In this document: one piece after another, positions 34,070 through 43,533 of the stretch | How positions within the stretch are numbered: the first letter of the stretch is position 1 | Layout of the letters: the number at the start of each line of letters is the position of its first letter | Assembly (NCBI GenBank): GCA_900757595.1 | Contig: CAAEOL010000047.1 | Span: 1-64,000, forward strand | From: an uncultured Collinsella sp. | Lineage (GTDB): Bacteria; Actinomycetota; Coriobacteriia; Coriobacteriales; Coriobacteriaceae | Length of the DNA: 64,000 nucleotides | Reading direction: 5' to 3' | Made by a program: the position numbers and the translations under genes | The notes under the pieces: generated by a model | Seen by the model: the letters and a program-made list of their open reading frames with translations, nothing else | The model's database searches: none | Told to the model about the DNA's origin: nothing

Positions 34070-35851
34070 ATGCTGCTTACGCAAACGACAACGCCCGAGG
34101 ACGTCAAGGCTCTCGATCGCGCCGAGCTTCCGCTGCTCTGCGGCGAGATCCGCCACGCCATCCTCGAAAGCTCCGCCGCCGTCGGCGGGCACGTTGCCCC
34201 CAACCTGGGCGTCGTTGAGCTTACGGTCGCGCTCCATCGCGTGTTTAACTCCCCCATCGACAAGATTGTCTTTGACGTTTCGCACCAGACCTACGCCCAC
34301 AAGGCGCTGACTGGGCGTGCGTACACTTATATCGATCCGGAGCGTTATGGTGAGGCTTCTGGCTTTGCCAATCCCGACGAGTCCGAGCACGACCTGTTCG
34401 CCATGGGCCACACCTCCACATCGGTGAGCCTGGGCTGCGGCTTGGCACACGCCCGCGATCTGGCGGGCGACATCTACAACGTCATTACCATCATTGGCGA
34501 CGGATCGCTTTCGGGCGGCCTGGCGTTTGAGGGCTTTAACAATGCCGCCGATCTCGACAGCAACCTGATCATCATCGTCAATGACAATGACCAGTCCATT
34601 GCCGAGAACCATGGCGGCCTCTATCGCAATCTGGCCGAGCTGCGCGCCAGCAACGGCGCTGCCGAGCGTAACGTTTTTCGCGCGCTGGGACTCGACTACC
34701 GCTATTTGGACGCCGGCAACGATGTGTTGGCCCTGGTCGACGCGTTGCAGGAGCTGCGCGATATCAATCATCCCATCGTGCTGCACGTCTCCACCGCCAA
34801 GGGTAAGGGCTTTGAGCCGGCCCAGAGCGACCCCGAGCGCTGGCATCATGTGGGTCCGTTTGACATGGCGACTGGGCGCAAGCTCTGCCCGGGCCATCCG
34901 AGCGAGCCTGCGCCGCGCACCTATGCCGATATTACGGGCGAGGCCCTGAGCGCTGCCATCGAGCGCGATCCGCAGGTCGTGGGCATCACGGCGGCCACGC
35001 CCTACATCATGGGCTTTACACCCGAGCTTCGCGCCGCGGCAGGCAAGCAGTTTGTCGACGTGGGCATTGCCGAGGAACACGCCGTCACCTTTGCCACCGC
35101 GCTCGCCAGCGCCGGTGCCAAGCCGGTCTTTGGTGTGTACGGCACGTTTTTGCAGCGTGCCTACGACGAACTGTGGCACGACCTGTGCCTCAACGACGCC
35201 CCCGCAACCATCCTGGTATTTGGCGCGTCGATCTTTGGCACCACATCCGAGACGCACCTCTCGTTCTTTGATATTTCCATGCTGGGCGGTCTTCCCAACA
35301 TGCACTACTTGGCGCCGGCCTGCATGGAGGAATATCTGTCCATGCTGAGCTGGTCGCTCGACCACCGCGAGCATCCCGTAGCGATCCGTGTGCCGGGCAT
35401 TGGCCTGGTAAGCCGCCCCGATCTGGCGCCTGCCGAGGGCGACGATTACGGCGTCGCGCGCTACAACGTCGTGCGCCAGGGCCGCGACGTTGCCGTGCTC
35501 GCGCTTGGCGATTTCTTTGAGCTGGGCGAGCGCGTGGCAAACCGCTTGGCTGCCGAGTACGGCATCGAGGCCACGCTCGTCAACCCGCGCTATGCAACTG
35601 AGCTCGACCGTGAGTTCCTCGACAGCCTTGCCGCCGAGCATCGCATTGTCGTCACTCTCGAGGACGGCATCTTGGACGGTGGCTGGGGCGAGCGTGTCGC
35701 GTGCTACTTGGCCTGCACGCCCGTGCGCACGCGCACCTTCGGCATCGCCAAGGGCTTCCCCGACCGCTACGACCCCAAAGAGTTGCTCGCTCAGAACGGC
35801 ATGACGGTCGAGAACATGGCCGCCGAAGCCGTAAGGCTACTCAACGAGTAA
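34070..35851 (+). CDS. dxs: 1-deoxy-D-xylulose-5-phosphate synthase (short form)
   Basis: DXS condenses pyruvate and glyceraldehyde 3-phosphate with thiamine diphosphate, feeding isoprenoid, thiamine and pyridoxal synthesis. The 593-residue protein is shorter than the usual ~620. It shows the TPP motif IIGDGSLSGGLAFEGFNNAAD (GDGS...N) near residues 142-162 and the FAMGHTSTSVSLGCGLAHARD region. The catalytic glutamate segment is KQFVDVGIAEEHAVTFATALA. The missing length is spread over loops, so it looks functional. The ribosome site is GGAG at 12 nt, slightly far. It could be a second, divergent DXS. Confidence 0.9.
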   Translation: MLLTQTTTPEDVKALDRAELPLLCGEIRHAILESSAAVGGHVAPNLGVVELTVALHRVFNSPIDKIVFDVSHQTYAHKALTGRAYTYIDPERYGEASGFANPDESEHDLFAMGHTSTSVSLGCGLAHARDLAGDIYNVITIIGDGSLSGGLAFEGFNNAADLDSNLIIIVNDNDQSIAENHGGLYRNLAELRASNGAAERNVFRALGLDYRYLDAGNDVLALVDALQELRDINHPIVLHVSTAKGKGFEPAQSDPERWHHVGPFDMATGRKLCPGHPSEPAPRTYADITGEALSAAIERDPQVVGITAATPYIMGFTPELRAAAGKQFVDVGIAEEHAVTFATALASAGAKPVFGVYGTFLQRAYDELWHDLCLNDAPATILVFGASIFGTTSETHLSFFDISMLGGLPNMHYLAPACMEEYLSMLSWSLDHREHPVAIRVPGIGLVSRPDLAPAEGDDYGVARYNVVRQGRDVAVLALGDFFELGERVANRLAAEYGIEATLVNPRYATELDREFLDSLAAEHRIVVTLEDGILDGGWGERVACYLACTPVRTRTFGIAKGFPDRYDPKELLAQNGMTVENMAAEAVRLLNE

Positions 35852-35888
35852 AAAACCTCCGCAAGGGAAGCACCCCTGCGGAGGTTTT
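35852..35888 (+). terminator. Terminator of dxs
   Basis: AAAACCTCCGCA pairs with TGCGGAGGTTTT, with a GGG/CCC inner pair, and is followed by AATTTT. It works in both directions by symmetry. Confidence 0.88.
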
Positions 35889-35907
35889 AATTTTCGCGGC
35901 GCGATTA

Positions 35908-36042
35908 TCTCAATCTGTAACATCTATGGCCCGAATTCCCGTCTAACTGTTACAGATCGAGACATTCGAATTCCCCTAAGGAGATAATCTCAATCTGTAA
36001 CAGTTACTCGGCAAAAATGGCTGCAGATGTTACAGATTGAGA
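35908..36042. repeat. Tandem pair of TGTTACAGATTGAGA inverted repeats
   Basis: Copy 1 has arms 35908-35922 and 35948-35962 (one mismatch). Copy 2 has arms 35988-36002 and 36028-36042 (perfect 15 bp). Both start TCTCAATCTGTAACA and are spaced 80 bp apart, while their 25-nt loops differ. They fill the gap between the dxs terminator and the ABC-importer promoter region. Confidence 0.85.
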
Positions 36043-36076
36043 CAAAACAGTAAGGCATGCCGTTGCATCGGTCAAA

Positions 36077-36119
36077 ACCACCACGAAGGTGCCTGTGAAC
36101 CTGTCCTTTTTTGGTAGGT
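36077..36119 (+). repeat. Chimeric CTGTCCC-type hairpin remnant
   Basis: The left half, ACCACCACGAAGG-TGCCTGT, is the left half of the lgt-type hairpin at 13674. The right half, GAACCTGTCC-TTTTTTGGTAGGT, is the right half of the AACCTGCC type. The junction lies in the shared loop, so the halves cannot pair with each other. Confidence 0.7.
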
Positions 36120-36161
36120 AGAATAACCCATAAGGTAAGTATGTTTCTGAGTTATTTCGTG

Positions 36162-36191
36162 TTGACCCATTTGAGCGCGATAGGGTATAAC
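36162..36191 (+). promoter_or_regulatory. Promoter of the amino-acid ABC operon
   Basis: TTGACC and TATAAC are separated by 18 nt and end 43 nt before the start of the binding-protein gene. Confidence 0.7.
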
Positions 36192-36234
36192 TCTACTCAA
36201 CCGCTAGGGATTTTATTGAGAAAGGTGTTCTACC

Positions 36235-37230
36235 ATGAGCAAAAACCTCTCCCAGCAGGTCGTTCTCGACCGCCGCGGCTTTGTCGCCGCCACCTTCGCA
36301 ACCGTCGCCGGCCTTGGTCTTGCCGGCTGCTCCGACACTAGCGCCGAGGCCGACAAGGGTTCCGCCGCCGGCTCCTCCAAGAGCCCCAATGATACCGAGG
36401 CTTCCACCACGCTCGACGCCAAGGCGTTCGACAAGCTCGTCGACAACGGCCCCAAGGCCGATAACGACGCCATCGCCGCCAGCACCTGGGCCACGGCCGT
36501 CAAGGACACCGGCGTTTTTAAGATCGGTGGCGTTCAGACCTCCACGCTCTTCTCCCTCCTCAACGAGAAAGACGGTCAGACCCGTGGCTTCGATGCCGGC
36601 GTCGCGCAGCTTCTGTCCAACTACATCCTGGGCGAGAACAAGGTCGAGATCACCCAGGTGACCTCGGACACGCGCGAGTCCGTCCTGCAGAACGGCCAGG
36701 TCGACGCCGTCTTTGCCACCTACACCATCACTGACGAGCGCAAGAAGCTCGTCTCCTTCGCCGGTCCCTACTACTACACCCAGCAGGCTATCCTAGTGCT
36801 CGCCGACAACGACGACATCAAGAGCGTCGACGACCTGGCCGACAAGAACGTCGCCGTCCAGTCCGGCTCCAACGGCCCCGCCATCCTGGAGGAGTTCGCT
36901 CCCAAGGCCAGCCAGCAGGAGTTCAAGACCGACGAGGAGGCCCGCCAGGCACTCCAGCAGGGCCGCGTTGACGCCTACGTCATCGATAACAACATGCAGC
37001 AGAGCGCCCTGGTCCGCGAGCCCGGCAAGTACAAGATCGCCGGCAAGCCCTTCGGCAGCAAGGAGCCCTATGGCATCGGCCTGCCGCTCGATTCCGACGG
37101 TGTCGCCTTTGTCAACGACTTCCTCAAGAAGATCGAGGACGACGGCACCTGGACCGAGCTGTGGCAGATCTGCATCGGCGACCGCACGGGCGACACCAAC
37201 GTTCCCGAGCTGCCCGAGGTCGGCGCCTAG
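36235..37230 (+). CDS. Amino-acid ABC transporter substrate-binding lipoprotein
   Basis: This is a periplasmic-type binding protein (SBP_bac_3) of 331 residues anchored as a lipoprotein. The signal peptide carries a twin-arginine-like RRGFVAATFA and the lipobox LAGC with the cysteine at residue 32. The mature domain has the family's DAVFATYTITDERKKLVSFAGPYYYTQQA and DLADKNVAVQSGSNG regions, closest in style to glutamate-binding GluB. Two permeases and an ATPase follow in the same direction. AAAGGTG is the ribosome site. Confidence 0.93.
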   Translation: MSKNLSQQVVLDRRGFVAATFATVAGLGLAGCSDTSAEADKGSAAGSSKSPNDTEASTTLDAKAFDKLVDNGPKADNDAIAASTWATAVKDTGVFKIGGVQTSTLFSLLNEKDGQTRGFDAGVAQLLSNYILGENKVEITQVTSDTRESVLQNGQVDAVFATYTITDERKKLVSFAGPYYYTQQAILVLADNDDIKSVDDLADKNVAVQSGSNGPAILEEFAPKASQQEFKTDEEARQALQQGRVDAYVIDNNMQQSALVREPGKYKIAGKPFGSKEPYGIGLPLDSDGVAFVNDFLKKIEDDGTWTELWQICIGDRTGDTNVPELPEVGA

Positions 37231-37319
37231 GTAATACGCCTAGTAACGGCCGCTACGAAACCATATGGAAACGCATGATGCGCTTTATTGCGGTAAACTG
37301 TTTCCTCACTGAGTTGTCA

Positions 37320-37343
37320 GGGCTTCCGTACACACGGGAGCCC
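37320..37343 (+). terminator. Attenuator-like hairpin after the binding-protein gene
   Basis: GGGCTTCCGT pairs with ACGGGAGCCC (one weak pair) across ACAC and is followed by CTTTCCTT. Partial termination here would give more binding protein than permease, as usual in such operons. Confidence 0.7.
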
Positions 37344-37368
37344 CTTTCCTTATCGGCGGGAGGTCCGC

Positions 37369-38028
37369 ATGAGTCTCTCCGAGCTCTGGTCGCTCTATGG
37401 CCAGAACTATATCGACGCCCTGCTAGCAACCTGGGGCATGACGCTTGAGTCGTTTGCCATCGCCATGGTACTGGCTGTCGCTGTCACCGTGATGCGCGTG
37501 TCGCCGCTCAAGCCGCTGCGCGTCTTTGGCGACCTGTATGTCCAGGTCTTCCGTAACATCCCCGGCATCGCGCTACTCATCATCGTCGTCTATGCGCTGC
37601 CGCCGCTCAAGGTCGTCCTGCCCTACCGCACCTGCGTCATCGTCGCCACAGTGCTCTTGGGTTCTGCCTTTGGCTCCGAGAACTTTATGAGCGGCATCAA
37701 CACCGTCGGCGTCGGCCAGGTGGAAGCCGCCCGCTCGCTGGGCATGAGCTTCAGCCGTATCCTCGCCAAGATCGTGATACCGCAGGCGCTGCGCTCGAGC
37801 GTGCTGCCCATGACCAACCTCTTTATCGCCGTCATGCTCACCACCGCGCTCGGCAGTCAGGTGCCGCTTAAGCCGCAAGAGCTCACCGGCGTGGTGAGCT
37901 ATATCAACACGCGCTCGCTCGGCGGCGTCGCCGCGTTCTTTATCTCGGCGCTCGGCTACCTGGGCACGGCCTTTGTGGTGAGCCACATTGGCAACTACAT
38001 CGATAAGAAGGTGAGGATCCTCCGATGA
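37369..38028 (+). CDS. Amino-acid ABC transporter permease 1 (GluC-like)
   Basis: This 219-residue permease of the His/Glu/Gln/Arg family has five helices and the cytoplasmic EAA loop VEAARSLGMSFSRILAKIVIPQALR. That loop contacts the ATPase. GGGAGGT precedes the ATG. Its end overlaps the start of the second permease by 4 nt (ATGA), so the pair are translationally coupled. Confidence 0.95.
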   Translation: MSLSELWSLYGQNYIDALLATWGMTLESFAIAMVLAVAVTVMRVSPLKPLRVFGDLYVQVFRNIPGIALLIIVVYALPPLKVVLPYRTCVIVATVLLGSAFGSENFMSGINTVGVGQVEAARSLGMSFSRILAKIVIPQALRSSVLPMTNLFIAVMLTTALGSQVPLKPQELTGVVSYINTRSLGGVAAFFISALGYLGTAFVVSHIGNYIDKKVRILR

Positions 38029-38858
38029 GCAAGCACTCCTCCCCCGCGCTCACCATGCGCGATGCGCTCTACGAGGCCCCCGGCCCCAAGATGCGCGCCA
38101 AGATTCGCATCGGCACCGCCATCTCGCTTGTTGCCGTCGCTGCACTCGCTGCCCTGGTACTGCAGCGCTTTTATGTGACCGGTCAGCTTTCGGTCCACTA
38201 TTGGTATTTCTTTACGCACCTCACCACCTGGAAGTTCCTGCTTGCAGGCTTTGAGGGCACCGTTAAGGTCGCGCTTACCGCCGGCGCCATCGCGCTGGTG
38301 CTGGGTCTGGCCCTCATGCTCGGCCGCACCAGCGACATTAAGCCACTGCAGCTGGTCTGCCGCGTGCTCACCGACTTTTTCCGCGGCGTGCCGAGTCTGC
38401 TGTTCATCTACTTCTTCTTTTTGGTGCTGCCCCAGTACAAGATCGCGCTGCCGTCGTTTTGGATGCTTACGCTTCCCGTCGCGCTCGCCGCAGCCGGTGT
38501 ACTTGCCGAGATCTTCCGTGCCGGCGTCAACGCCGTGCCGCGCGGCCAGGTCGAGGCTGCCCAGGCACTCGGTCTCTCCAAAGCTAAAATCACCTTTAAA
38601 ATCGTGCTGCCGCAGGCTATTCGGTTTATCATTCCGTCGTTGATTTCGCAGCTTGTGGTCGTCGTCAAAGACACCACCGTCGCCTATGTGGTGAGCTACC
38701 CCGACCTCATGCAAAATGCCCGCGTGCTCATCACCAACTACGACGCGCTCGTGTCGGTCTACCTGGTGATCGCGGTCATCTATATCCTCATCAACGTCGC
38801 GATCAACAAGGCCGCTGTCTACGTTTCGCACAAGACCGGCGCGACCATCATCCGCTAA
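38025..38858 (+). CDS. Amino-acid ABC transporter permease 2 (GluD-like)
   Basis: This 277-residue permease of the same family has an N-terminal cytoplasmic extension of about 20 residues and an extra helix. The EAA loop is VEAAQALGLSKAKITFKIVLPQAIRF. It pairs with the previous permease as the heterodimeric channel. The ATPase follows after 36 nt. Confidence 0.95.
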   Translation: MSKHSSPALTMRDALYEAPGPKMRAKIRIGTAISLVAVAALAALVLQRFYVTGQLSVHYWYFFTHLTTWKFLLAGFEGTVKVALTAGAIALVLGLALMLGRTSDIKPLQLVCRVLTDFFRGVPSLLFIYFFFLVLPQYKIALPSFWMLTLPVALAAAGVLAEIFRAGVNAVPRGQVEAAQALGLSKAKITFKIVLPQAIRFIIPSLISQLVVVVKDTTVAYVVSYPDLMQNARVLITNYDALVSVYLVIAVIYILINVAINKAAVYVSHKTGATIIR

Positions 38859-38894
38859 CGATTTACCACTTCGAGTCATAAGGAGCCGAGCACC

Positions 38895-39659
<765 letters not shown>

Positions 39660-39669
39660 CCGGCCACCC

Positions 39670-39705
39670 CGTGGGACACAAATCCATCGGGAGCGTTGTC
39701 CCACG
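39670..39705 (+). terminator. Hairpin at the end of the ABC-importer operon
   Basis: CGTGGGACA pairs perfectly with TGTCCCACG across an 18-nt loop. There is no strong T-run, so read-through into the amidohydrolase gene is possible. Confidence 0.55.
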
Positions 39706-39748
39706 TCTCTCATGCGCCCTGTCACCTTCAGATTCGAAAGCAGCACCT

Positions 39749-40558
39749 ATGATCGGAACTCGTACTTCATCGTCCTACACCCCGCACGTCGACGTCGCCC
39801 CCGCCGACCGCCCACTCATCCTCGTCGCGCCGCGCTGGGAAGAGGCAAAGCCGTTTTTAAGCGAGACGCTCTCCCCCAACGAGGAAATCGCAAGTGTCTT
39901 TGTCGACGCCATCCTTGCCGCCGGCGGCCTGCCGCTGCAGATGTCCATCACCGAAGACATCGATGTTATCCGTCATTACGTGGAAATCGCCGACGGCATC
40001 GCCATTCCCGGCGGCCCGGACGTCAACCCCAAACGCTGGGGCGACGAGCGTCCTTACGACCCCACGCTGTGCTGCGAGATTCGCGACCGTTTTGAGTTTA
40101 AGCTGGTTAACGAGGTGCTTCGCGCCAAGAAGCCGCTCTTTACCACCTGCCGCGGCACGCAGCTGCTCAATGTCGCCACCGGCGGCACCCTGTGCATGGA
40201 CGTGCCGAGCCTGGGCGCGCGCGAGGGCCGCACGCAGTGGCGCCATACCCACGTGCTCAACGACCCTGTGCATCCTGTCGAGGTCGTGCCGGGCTCGCTG
40301 CTGGAGCGCGCGGTTGGCGGGCACAGGTTGATCCAGACCAACTCCGCACACCACTGCTGCGTCGATCGTCTGGGTAAAAGCACGCGCTTGGTCGCCAAGG
40401 CAACCGACGGCGTGCCCGAGTGCATCGAAGTCGAAGGCCAGCCTTTCTGCCTGGGCGTGCAATGGCACCCTGAGTATACGTGGAAGACGCTCGAGACCGA
40501 CTTTAACCTGTGGAAGTCGTTTGTCGAGGCAGCGGCCAAGGTAAAGCAGGCGCGCTAG
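39749..40558 (+). CDS. Class I glutamine amidotransferase-like hydrolase (peptidase C26, PuuD type)
   Basis: The 269-residue enzyme cleaves gamma-glutamyl bonds; PuuD relatives hydrolyse gamma-glutamyl-GABA. The nucleophile is the cysteine in FTTCRGTQLLNVATGG, and the His/Glu partners are in LGVQWHPEYTW. Gly-Gly-Pro-Asp (GGPDVNPKRWGDE) is family-typical. I start at MIGTRTSSS (39749); the ribosome site is weak, and an in-frame GTG at 39671 lies inside a hairpin. Its place behind a glutamate-type importer fits gamma-glutamyl compound use. Confidence 0.85.
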   Translation: MIGTRTSSSYTPHVDVAPADRPLILVAPRWEEAKPFLSETLSPNEEIASVFVDAILAAGGLPLQMSITEDIDVIRHYVEIADGIAIPGGPDVNPKRWGDERPYDPTLCCEIRDRFEFKLVNEVLRAKKPLFTTCRGTQLLNVATGGTLCMDVPSLGAREGRTQWRHTHVLNDPVHPVEVVPGSLLERAVGGHRLIQTNSAHHCCVDRLGKSTRLVAKATDGVPECIEVEGQPFCLGVQWHPEYTWKTLETDFNLWKSFVEAAAKVKQAR

Positions 40559-40591
40559 CTGGAAAACTGCACAGGTTAAATCCTCCTATGC

Positions 40592-40631
40592 CAGCGGGGG
40601 CGAGCACCAACCACGGCGCCCGTCCCCGCTG
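40592..40631. terminator. Bidirectional terminator between convergent genes
   Basis: CAGCGGGGGCG pairs with CGTCCCCGCTG, followed by TATTTGG on the plus side. It separates the C26 hydrolase from the convergent ABC permease gene. Confidence 0.65.
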
Positions 40632-40669
40632 TATTTGGTATGCTCGGTATGATCATCCCTCACAAACAA

Positions 40670-41488
40670 TCAAAGAAATCTCGACCGCAATCGGTCGACG
40701 GTAAAGCAAATAGCAAAAACGCTTGCTACGTTTATTAGGCAGTCAATTAAAATCAAAACGCATTGACCAATCCCCAACGGAGTCACACCGCAAATCCACA
40801 TGAGCATCGAGGCTGGAAGCGGAAGCATGGAATTGGCCCCGAGCTGCATGTAGATCGCTACGACGTTGACAAGCAACAGCATGCCAATCGGACCGAAGCC
40901 GGACCCAAAATAGGAAACAACGATTACGCAAGAAGCCACGTATGCAAGGCAGGCAGCGGCAGCAAGAACAAGTCGATAGCAAAATACATGCAGGTTGAAA
41001 TACTGTTGAGCATCCAAAACGATTACGCAGTTAAGACAGTACAAAACGACACTCGACAGGATAAACGCGCCCAAAAGGGCAAAAGAAGACAGCACCACTC
41101 GCGCAACGATAGCGCACACACGCTTCCCTCCCCGAGCCTCCGACAACCCCCACGGTTCCTCAATAAAGCCCGAACTGACAAAGCGCGGCACAATGCAAGC
41201 CGCGATGAACGGAAAGAACAATGCATGAGCCAACGGGGCTACGTTGAACAGCAGACCGCGAAAAACCTCTGCATTACCAAATAGAAGGACATCCTCTGCC
41301 GATAGCCGAAGCGTCGGGTCTGGGAAAAAGCCCAAGAAACTATTCTCACGGAGGCTACAGAACCACATCGGGAAAGAATTAAGCTGCAATACCACCATGC
41401 ACGCATAAATCACCAGGGTTAAGGCGTACGCCCATTTGCTCACATGTTTTGATTCTGAATGGAGAAATCTTTTAATCTGACGAGCCAT
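40670..41488 (-). CDS. LanG-like ABC-2 permease
   Basis: The 272-residue protein has about six helices, and no family beyond ABC-2-type permease can be read from motifs. It is the third gene of an ATPase-permease-permease set with two permeases of similar size, as in lantibiotic immunity LanFEG exporters. The start MARQIKRFLH at 41488 lies 17 nt inside the preceding gene. The cluster is visibly AT-richer than the rest of the window. Confidence 0.75.
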   Translation of the reverse strand: MARQIKRFLHSESKHVSKWAYALTLVIYACMVVLQLNSFPMWFCSLRENSFLGFFPDPTLRLSAEDVLLFGNAEVFRGLLFNVAPLAHALFFPFIAACIVPRFVSSGFIEEPWGLSEARGGKRVCAIVARVVLSSFALLGAFILSSVVLYCLNCVIVLDAQQYFNLHVFCYRLVLAAAACLAYVASCVIVVSYFGSGFGPIGMLLLVNVVAIYMQLGANSMLPLPASMLMWICGVTPLGIGQCVLILIDCLINVASVFAICFTVDRLRSRFL

Positions 41489-42296
41489 TGAGCACACCCC
41501 CAGCGCGAAAGCTCACGAGAGCGTAAAGCAATACCGATAGACAGCTGACCGCCACGCCATATTCCAGAAGTGTCAGCTGACCCATATCGCTATACCCAAG
41601 GGCACATCCGACTCCAAGGTACGGCCCCGGAAGGAGGAAGATCCATCGCAAGGATGGTATGGGCGCCTGAAGGAAGGTTCCGTAGAGCGTCAAGCTCATG
41701 ACAAATCCAATAATTATCGCAGCCCCGCTCAATACAGCGCTGCCTGTAATCCGATAGATGGTCACCGTCTCCAGCGCAATCGATATCACCAATACGGCGT
41801 TAATCATCATTGCGGGCAAAAATGCAGCCAGCATGCTATGCGCATAGTTTTGCCCTCCACGTGTTATCGCTATTACAAACAGAAGAAGGCAAAGCGCACT
41901 ATATGCTGCGCCGATTATTAAAGCAGACGAAAGTACATGTGCCAGAACCCCGTTAAAGCGGGCAAGACCTCTTGCTGAAGAAATTCGGCATCCCTCTTCA
42001 TAGCCGCGCTCCTGTAAAATCGCCAGGCAAACGATGAGCGGAACGAGCAGAGAGGTGCCGGCAAAAGCACTGCGCACAAGGGACTCATCAGCCGCAGTAG
42101 GATCGATTACATTCCAGATGAAACCAATATCCTCCCCGCAAACGCTATTGCCAAAGGCTAGCAACGTTGTTCCGCTTTTTAGAAAGATGCCGAAGAGAAG
42201 GCCGAACGCCAGCATAAGCGCAAGACCAAACTTCGCCGGAAATATCCTGTACAAACGCATCATATCTGCTTTTATGGGATGGATCGCCCGCTTCAT
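41472..42296 (-). CDS. LanE-like ABC-2 permease
   Basis: The 274-residue protein has about six helices, beginning MKRAIHPIKADMMRLYRIF with a short basic cytoplasmic leader before the first helix. The long loop FLKSGTTLLAFGNSVCGEDIGFIW after helix 1 resembles the extracytoplasmic loop of LanE/MutE proteins. Its ATG overlaps the ATPase stop by 4 nt and its end overlaps the next permease, so the three subunits are made in stoichiometric coupling. Confidence 0.78.
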   Translation of the reverse strand: MKRAIHPIKADMMRLYRIFPAKFGLALMLAFGLLFGIFLKSGTTLLAFGNSVCGEDIGFIWNVIDPTAADESLVRSAFAGTSLLVPLIVCLAILQERGYEEGCRISSARGLARFNGVLAHVLSSALIIGAAYSALCLLLFVIAITRGGQNYAHSMLAAFLPAMMINAVLVISIALETVTIYRITGSAVLSGAAIIIGFVMSLTLYGTFLQAPIPSLRWIFLLPGPYLGVGCALGYSDMGQLTLLEYGVAVSCLSVLLYALVSFRAGGVLNGSSD

Positions 42297-43018
42297 AGCG
42301 AGACCGCCTTCATCAAGCGCCTGTAATACTCTTTTAGGGACGACGCCTCATCCCTTATGACGTCCATCGATTCCTTTTTTAGCAGTTCGCCGTCATGAAT
42401 AAACAGGCAGCTTGTTGCAACCGATGCCAACTCATCCAAATCATGACTAGAGATGAGCATGGTCTTACCCTGTTCTCGATTCAATCGACCGATAAGGGCC
42501 CATATACTCTCGATGCCCAACGGATCCAATCCATTTGCCGGCTCATCGAAAATTAGTACGTCGGTGTCGCCCAATAAAGCCGTAGCTATATCCAGTCGCC
42601 GTTTCATTCCCAGAGAAAAACTGCTCACGCTCTTTTTCTCATCGACGTCCAGCCCGACTAGGCCCAAGACGCGAGGAACCTCACGTTTCTCATCGAGCCC
42701 CCATTCCGCACATCGGATCCGAAGATTCTCGGCCGCGCTGAGGGATTGATATGCACCGCTGGAATCTGGCACATAGCCAATACGCGCCCGCATCAGGCTA
42801 AGCTCTCTTTTTGATTTGCCCCCAAAGAGCTCCACGCTACCCGACGATGGCCCACAGAGACCCAATACGATTTTAATAAGCGTACTTTTGCCCGCCCCAT
42901 TTGCACCAACAAGGGCACAGAGCTCAGACTGATCCACCTCGAAGGAAACATCATGCAACACACGCCGTTTCCCATAGCGCTTTGACACCTTTGATAGCTT
43001 TATCGCTGATGCGTTCAT
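42293..43018 (-). CDS. LanF-like ABC transporter ATP-binding protein
   Basis: The 241-residue ATPase has Walker A VGANGAGKST and the signature segment FSLGMKRRLDIATALLG followed by FDEPANGLDPLGI. That combination is typical of lantibiotic-immunity/bacitracin-type exporters (LanF, BcrA) and not of importers. I start at MNASAIKLSK behind GGGAGG; the frame is open 36 nt upstream. No lantibiotic precursor or modification gene is nearby, so it would confer immunity or resistance to an external peptide. Confidence 0.88.
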   Translation of the reverse strand: MNASAIKLSKVSKRYGKRRVLHDVSFEVDQSELCALVGANGAGKSTLIKIVLGLCGPSSGSVELFGGKSKRELSLMRARIGYVPDSSGAYQSLSAAENLRIRCAEWGLDEKREVPRVLGLVGLDVDEKKSVSSFSLGMKRRLDIATALLGDTDVLIFDEPANGLDPLGIESIWALIGRLNREQGKTMLISSHDLDELASVATSCLFIHDGELLKKESMDVIRDEASSLKEYYRRLMKAVSL

Positions 43019-43133
43019 TGGCCTCCCGTTCCGCTTGATAGCAAAACCGCTCATATCGTTCCTCCCTTCTTTTATTGTTTTTCATCTTTGTTATTGTTTG
43101 TCGATAACTTGCGTTTGTCAAGATAATTTATAA

Positions 43134-43158
43134 GGGGCCCGTGTTAGACACGGACCCC
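43134..43158 (-). terminator. Terminator between the HTH gene and the ABC genes
   Basis: GGGGCCCGTGT pairs with ACACGGACCCC (one mismatch) across TAG. On the minus strand it is followed by TTATAAATTA, then a TTGACA box (43121-43116) that may start the ABC operon. Confidence 0.7.
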
Positions 43159-43195
43159 ATCACACTGATATTTCGATTTAATTGTTCGCTTTATG

Positions 43196-43525
43196 CTACT
43201 CGTCGCTCAAATCGACAGCGAAGACCGATGTCGGGAGCGATGCCTCATTGCCTCCGCTATCTCGCATCTGCCTCACGGAATTTTTTGCGCGCTCGACAAT
43301 AAGTTCCTCAAGCTCCCTCTCGCTCACGCGCTGAATAATATCTCCCGGTTGACAATCAAGTTCATCGCAGATATCGAGAAGCGTCTTAAGACGAATAGCT
43401 TTAATTTTTCCGTTTCTTAGCTTTGAAATATTGGCCGGGGTATGCCCCGTGGCGCGAATCAGATCAGCGCTGGTCTTTCCGGTCTTAAGCAGCTGCGTCT
43501 CAAGCTCGATGATGAGATAGCTCAT
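43196..43525 (-). CDS. Cro/C1-type helix-turn-helix regulator
   Basis: This 109-residue regulator has an HTH of the HTH_26 type (TSADLIRATGHTPANISKLRNGKIKAIRLKTLLDICDELDCQPGDII), followed by an acidic 40-residue tail. It sits 8 nt after a DUF2975 membrane protein gene, a pairing seen widely in Firmicutes and Actinobacteria. The membrane partner may modulate the regulator. It may also control the ABC genes downstream. Confidence 0.88.
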   Translation of the reverse strand: MSYLIIELETQLLKTGKTSADLIRATGHTPANISKLRNGKIKAIRLKTLLDICDELDCQPGDIIQRVSERELEELIVERAKNSVRQMRDSGGNEASLPTSVFAVDLSDE

Positions 43526-43533
43526 GTTTCCTC

